Source: Bathymodiolus brooksi (lineage: Eukaryota; Mollusca; Bivalvia; Mytilida; Modiolidae). Taken from it: 64,000 bases of DNA. Below are positions 59,397-64,000 of this stretch, piece by piece. A program made the position numbers and the translations under genes. How positions within the stretch are numbered: the stretch's first letter is position 1; every line of letters starts with the position of its first letter. The notes below the pieces were generated by a model. That model searched no databases. It saw only the letters and a list, made by a program, of their open reading frames with translations, and had not been told where the DNA came from. Location: assembly GCA_963680875.1 (NCBI GenBank), contig OY804580.1, positions 111,727,534 to 111,791,533 on the forward strand, in the 5' to 3' direction.

Positions 59397-59844
59397 CTAC
59401 AAGAACAAAAATAATATTGTATTTAACATGCTATAGGTCAATTGACATTTATAGGGCCAAAATCTGGCATCATCATTTGGATAGGTAAAGTTGGCAGTAG
59501 ATCAAACATAGACCAAGAACACCCAAAACAAAGGTATGATGGTAAGAAATCAGAGTTCGCGAAATTCATCAGTCCTGTCAGATATGACCAGCAAAATTTG
59601 GGGAAATTTCGCTAAGGACTGACACAAGATTGGTATTTTGCAATACAAAATTAAAGAGGACTGACATTTTTTTTTCCTAGGATTTTTAGGCTTGTGATAC
59701 AGACAACAATAAATTACATAATGAAAAAACACCACAACTAACAAAAAGTCAAAGATATGATAGGCTTAAACGGAAGAGTACATTTCGAACATCGTGGAAG
59801 GAAAAAATTTCTTGGGTTGAGGCAAGTGGTAGGCTGATAACCAC

Positions 59845-59925
59845 GGCGATCTAATTTCGTTGAAATTAAACTTCCGAAGACATTTTCTGCTCTGTGTCTT
59901 TGGAAGTCTAATCTCAACGAGATTA
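59845..59925. repeat. Short hairpin repeat, copy 1
   Basis: CTAATTTCGTTGAAATTAAA at the left and GTCTAATCTCAACGAGATTA at the right flank a TTCCGAAGACATTTTCTG centre. A related copy lies at 62503-62567. Both have imperfect terminal TAATCTCGTT motifs and look like a small MITE family. Confidence 0.6.
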
Positions 59926-60791
59926 CTGGCGATCATGCTAATGAGAATTATGAAGTAAATATGTGGGGTAAATACTGTAGAATATATCCAGAATTTGTAC
60001 AAAAAAAACCAGTGTTTTATTTAAAGTACCGTACAACCAATATACGAACATTGACTGTTTGATAGCCCAGACAAAATGAAAAGCAGGTTTGATAAAATTA
60101 AGCTTACAGCAGCATCTGATCAGGTATTAAATTGCCAACCTAAAATAGTCATTTTAAATAATGTCACTCAGTTATTACTACAGGGGTAAGTTAATTTTGT
60201 GTTCAACAAATTTTATTTCCTCCATTCTGATGATATTCAGGACCAGTAGATTCCTGGTACTCTTTGTGAAATTTGTTAACCCCTGCAATAAAACAAGAAA
60301 TGCAGTAATTGTGCCGAGTGAGTTTTGTATTATTTTGTAAATTGAAAAAAATAAAGATTAAACATATTTAACTGTGATTGAGAAACAAAGTAATTAACGA
60401 CATTCCTATGTGATGGTCCATACAAATATTACATTTTTTCCCCCGAAAAAAACCCCCAACACTAAAGATAACCATCTATTGACTATTATAAATTGTTGCA
60501 TTCCTGTGATGTAGTTTCCAATGAAAGTTGGTTACCGATTCTAAGGTTAGTGGAAAAATACGATTGCAAAGATGAATGTTAGATTTTTTTTTAAGATGAA
60601 TTTAATGCCCTTTTTTGATTTCTTGTTTTGTACACATAATCTGATATGAAAATATTATTCTTTTTATTTATTGCTCTTTTCATTTATACACTCCAATTTA
60701 ATTTACAATTGAAAACTTTCTTGAATTTGATAATGTGGAAGATGGAATGGCCAACGTCATCACATAAATTGTGTGACCTTGCCTGTATCAG

Positions 60792-61010
60792 TAATAAGTG
60801 ATTAACGATGTTTTTTAAAACGAGTGGACTTTTCTCAGTCATCTTTCATCGAAGCCCTGAGATGAGAGATGACTGAGAAACGTCCTCGAGTTTTAAAAAA
60901 CATCTTTAATTATTTTATCGCTATTTTGTATTCATAATTAAATAATTTTTGTTGAGATACTGACATTTTTTTAAACACAATTAATATTTTATATCGTTAA
61001 TCACTTATTA
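60792..61010. mobile_element. 219-bp MITE with 18-bp perfect terminal inverted repeats
   Basis: Ends are TAATAAGTGATTAACGAT and its exact complement (60993-61010). Inside is a 44-bp-arm hairpin (60807-60850 and 60861-60904, loop GAAGCCCTGA). The outermost TA on each side could be a TA target duplication of the Tc1/mariner kind. It has no reading frame. Confidence 0.8.
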
Positions 61011-61208
61011 TCAAGGAATTGGTAATGTGACGTCATTATAACGTCATATTAGAAAACAGCGATAATACTATGTGCGTCCTTGACAACGCTTAGCGATAAT
61101 TGGAATCATCTCAGCGCTTACATGATATGAAATATATTGGTTTCAAACATCAAAGGGAAAATAAACAAAATAGCGAATAAACATGAATTACCGTCTTTCT
61201 TCAAAGTG

Positions 61209-61412
61209 AATTATCATACTTGTACTTTCAAGATATATAAGGCCAGACTTAAAAAAATATCTTTGTTTGCTGTTGGCCTACCCATACTTAGAAGGGGAGG
61301 GTAGGTAGGTAATTATCATACTTGTACTTTCAAGATATATAAGGACAGACTTAAAAAAATATCTTTGTTTGCTGTTGGCCTACCCATACTTAGAAGGGGA
61401 GGGTAGGTAGGT
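61209..61412. repeat. 102-bp tandem duplication
   Basis: 61209-61310 and 61311-61412 match except for AAGGCCAG versus AAGGACAG. The unit contains AATTATCATACTTGTACTTT and TTTGCTGTTGGCCTACCC and ends GGGAGGGTAGGTAGGT. It is a recent duplication inside an older dispersed repeat. Confidence 0.95.
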
Positions 61413-62502
61413 AGGCTTTTTTTCTTTCTTTTTTTGAGAAAAAATATGCATATACAATAATGTATGTCGAAACTGTGTTATGATTCATGAAATCACAGTT
61501 TTCAGTGTTTCTATTACAATTCAAAGAAGTTATCACTTTATGGCTTTGCTTTTGTTCATTTTTTAATTTGTAGATTTTACATTTTAGGTGTCTTATATAC
61601 CAGTGTCAGTCTTCACGCTTAACTTTTTACCTTACAAGCCCACCGGGCCTGTAAGTTCAAATATTTACAAGCCCACCATCAATTCTACAGGCCCGAATTT
61701 GAAAACTACATTAATGACCATAAAATAATTAAACCACCAAAACTCAAAACATGATGATGTACCAAATATTATGTGGACATGTCAATTATGCATTAGGTAA
61801 GACTTTATTTTGGATTCATGTTTAGTATATTCCATATCAGCACTGTCCACCTCCTCCTCATCATCACAACCAATATTGTTATAAGACTTATAGCAAAAAC
61901 TTGTGGTGTCATCATTGCGTGTGACATATAATTTGGTGATAATTTTTAATACGTATCCCCCCCCTTTTTTTTAAATATCACTATGCTTTGAATTAATACT
62001 ACACAAAATGCAAAAGTCATATTTGTGTAGCCTTCAGCAGAAGAAATATGTATATGCCAATTTGCTCAACGGTCCAACTATATATAGATAGCTAGGGAAT
62101 GCAAATATGAACGTATATTGACACTAACAGTCGTAAACTGAATCAAGTAAAGATTGTAATTATTATCTGTCAGACCTCAAATCAGAGTGCAACAATGGAA
62201 CAAAACTACTGTAGTTCAAAGCCTATTTTCTAAATGCAGAGGTATTAACGTAAACACAGGTCTGTCAGCAACAGTTCTATAAATAGATCGCAATTAATAA
62301 AAAATATCGATCGGATTTGGAAGCGGATCGAAAAAAATCTGAAGTGTCTCCGTGCATTTCAACGAATTTTGAATGACCAACCTTCTCAAATATGAACATA
62401 ATATATATGAGAACTCTATATCACAGGATTGAGAACAAAATTAATCAACAGTTTGTTTGGTTGAAAGTAGCTTCGATCATCATTTCCCGTAGCACATAAT
62501 CT

Positions 62503-62567
62503 CGTTGAGATTAGGATTCTGAAGAAATTTTCTGTCTGTTCTTCATCCTAATCTCGTTTCAAGCCCT
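62503..62567. repeat. Short hairpin repeat, copy 2
   Basis: TAATCTCGTTGAGATTAGGA followed by TTCTGAAGAAATTTTCTGTC and CATCCTAATCTCGTTTC. Related to 59845-59925, with the same centre and similar ends. Confidence 0.6.
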
Positions 62568-62723
62568 ATCAAGGGTATTCTGGAAATTTTAAATTTGACC
62601 ACCCGGTGCATTCCGATGGGTATTTTGGCATGGACTGATTGTGTCAGATCAAGTGCAGGTAAGATTTCATATATAGACATATTTTCTAGTTCAAATCTGC
62701 AAAAATATTGATATTTCCTTACC

Positions 62724-62800
62724 TTTTACACTGTATATCCGACAAAATAATCCAAAATCTACTTTAAGCTGACCGCCATTTTACTGAATTTGCCAGTTTA
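62724..62800 (-). promoter_or_regulatory. Candidate promoter/first non-coding exon with a YY1-like site, minus strand
   Basis: Reading the minus strand, AGTAAAATGGCGGTCAGC (YY1-like AAAATGGCGG) is followed about 50 bp later by a good splice donor AAAAG/GTAAGG (junction 62724/62723). YY1 sites at the start of short first exons are typical of housekeeping promoters. The only ATG present (inside the motif) opens a 6-codon frame. If real, it would be a transcript start nested in the methyltransferase intron. Confidence 0.25.
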
Positions 62801-62839
62801 AGTGCAAATGAACCAAGTATGGACTTCAGATCAAGGTCC

Positions 62840-62934
62840 GCCGAGACACAAGTTTGTCACAGGAGCTACATTATTACAGCTAGTTTTCCATTAGCTGCAA
62901 TAATGTAGCTCCTGTGACAAACTTGTGTCTCGGC
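62840..62934. repeat. Near-perfect palindrome, 43-bp arms
   Basis: Left arm 62840-62882 and right arm 62892-62934 are complementary with one mismatch, around a 9-nt loop GTTTTCCAT. Arms contain GCCGAGACACAAGTTTGTC and ACAGGAGCTACATTATT. It could extrude as a cruciform or be transcribed as a hairpin. Confidence 0.93.
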
Positions 62935-63979
62935 AGAGCTACAGCGCGGTCCCATTCGTCACAATGGAGCAAAAAAAAAAGTTGCAGTTGAAACATAAAA
63001 ACTCACTATTTACGCTTCAAACATTTCATTATAACTATTACTGATGATCCCAGTCCTTGTTAAATCAGTTTGGCTGAGAAATATATGCTTTTCAAAGGTA
63101 GCAACAACCATGTTCAAATTTATTGATCGTTTTCCATAACCGGAAACTACGGAAGGCAGAGCTTTTCTAAATATGGTATTTCTTACTACACGCTGATGTA
63201 AACATTCACGCCTAAATCGCCAAATATGGTATCGACATCCAAATAGTGAGGCAGAAAATGACGAAATTCAAAATGTTTAGAGAGAAGATTTTTATTTTGT
63301 GGGAATTACATTCTAAAATACTGGTAGGTGATAAAAACTTGTTATAATAATGGACAAAAGGAGAGGTTATGTCTTATTATTGATAAATGCAGGCATCAGA
63401 AGCTCTGTAAGCGAGCGCAAAAAATCTCGGCGGCTGCTCCATTACGTGTAATGGCATCCCGTTATAACCCTTGCGAGTAAGTGAGCATTTAGGGTTTTAT
63501 TATTAGAACTAGTTTTCCATGTACACTTAAAAAACAGCAAAAGACGCTGATTTATTCGGATCATTTCAATACTTTTACCTGATAATTGGATATACAAGTA
63601 CTTCCGAGAATCATCTAGAACAAGTTCCGGTTACAATAAAATACGGATCAAACGAGAAAAATACAAATCCGGATTTACCGCAAATGCAAAAAGGAAAAAA
63701 AAAATTGGGTCGGCCCCAATTTCGGAGGGTCGGTCAGCCAACAGCAACCAAACCTTTTTTTATTTTTGGCCTCAGAATCAAAATAAATCAATTTCTATGA
63801 CACATAAAATATTATATTGATGAGTGATGTGGATGTAAAAATACAAGGGTAATCCTAGAATATATAGTTACAAAACTGAACTGCATGAGTAATCACAAAA
63901 AACTAAACAATTGTTGATGCCGTCACCACAGAAATAGTAGCACCTACAGTATGTATATACAGGAGAGAAAAAACAATAC

Positions 63980-64000
63980 CTGTCATCATGTAATCAAAGG
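63980..64000 (-). CDS. 3' end of the penultimate exon of the SUV39H-type gene (partial)
   Basis: Minus-strand reading of the window edge gives codons F-D-Y-M-M-T and the first base of a glycine codon, then donor GTATTG. FDY is the conserved end of the SET domain in SUV39-family enzymes (usually E-L-T-F-D-Y), and the phase (1) matches the last exon exactly. Pre-SET, most of SET and any chromodomain must lie beyond the window. Confidence 0.75.

Larger units (their letters stand above)
59397..63979 (-). other. Last intron of the SUV39H-type gene
   Basis: A 4583-bp phase-1 intron. Donor GTATTG after ACAG at 63980, acceptor TTGTTCTTGTAG at 59397. It contains hairpins, a MITE, a 102-bp duplication and dispersed repeat pieces (about 61240-61430, 63690-63770). 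I found no SET, pre-SET or chromodomain exon in it. Two candidate exon-like signals (acceptor at 60287, donor at 62723) are discussed under findings. Confidence 0.7.

Noticed and set aside
62600..62659. Plus-strand exon ending at the donor CAG/GTAAGA (short frame MGILAWTDCVRSSA)
   Set aside because: The donor is good, but no promoter or acceptor partner is found and it is antisense to the methyltransferase intron; a single splice-site match is not enough.

Overview
The window is AT-rich nuclear DNA from an animal, most likely a bivalve mollusc. The evidence is spliced genes with GT-AG introns, several tRNA-derived SINEs whose tail reads GGTGTTTAACGCCAC, a Penelope-like element, a 5'-truncated LINE and very long tandem arrays. 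The SINE tail and the repeats ending in gtgagctaaaa resemble families I associate with bivalves, mytilid-like ones in particular. That species-level hint is from memory and is not proven here. There are no bacterial operons, CRISPR arrays or canonical tRNA/rRNA genes.

Layout. 1-6187 is a 74-bp satellite of about 83 units with a telomere-like AACCCTAAC box. 6610-17551 is a three-exon gene for a secreted proline-, histidine- and glycine-rich protein: TATA box, signal-peptide exon, short acidic exon, long repeat exon. Its exon phases agree exactly. Intron 1 holds a decayed Penelope-like retroelement, a hairpin and two minisatellites (33 bp and 35 bp). Intron 2 holds an inverted pair of tRNA-derived sequences and a SINE. 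A 1082-bp LINE tail, bounded by an 11-bp target duplication, sits inside exon 3 and supplies a premature stop. The displaced end of the reading frame is still open beyond it, followed by a polyadenylation signal.

18957-39046 is a 20-kb satellite of 62-bp units with two nested higher-order organisations (six blocks of about 2322 bp, then two blocks of 1888 bp). 39117-58990 is a mosaic of repeats: SINEs, a hAT-type MITE with an 8-bp duplication, a long-inverted-repeat element, a 127-bp satellite split by a 36-bp array, GAAAC foldbacks, a 2151-bp terminal-inverted-repeat element inserted in a SINE, and a 24-bp minisatellite.

58993-64000 (minus strand) carries the 3' end of a SUV39H-type histone H3 lysine-9 methyltransferase gene. 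Its last exon encodes an acidic linker and the post-SET CxCxxxxC tail. The end of the previous exon, encoding the final SET-domain residues, lies at the window edge, and a 4.6-kb intron separates the two. The two host genes show no functional link; most of the window is repeat.
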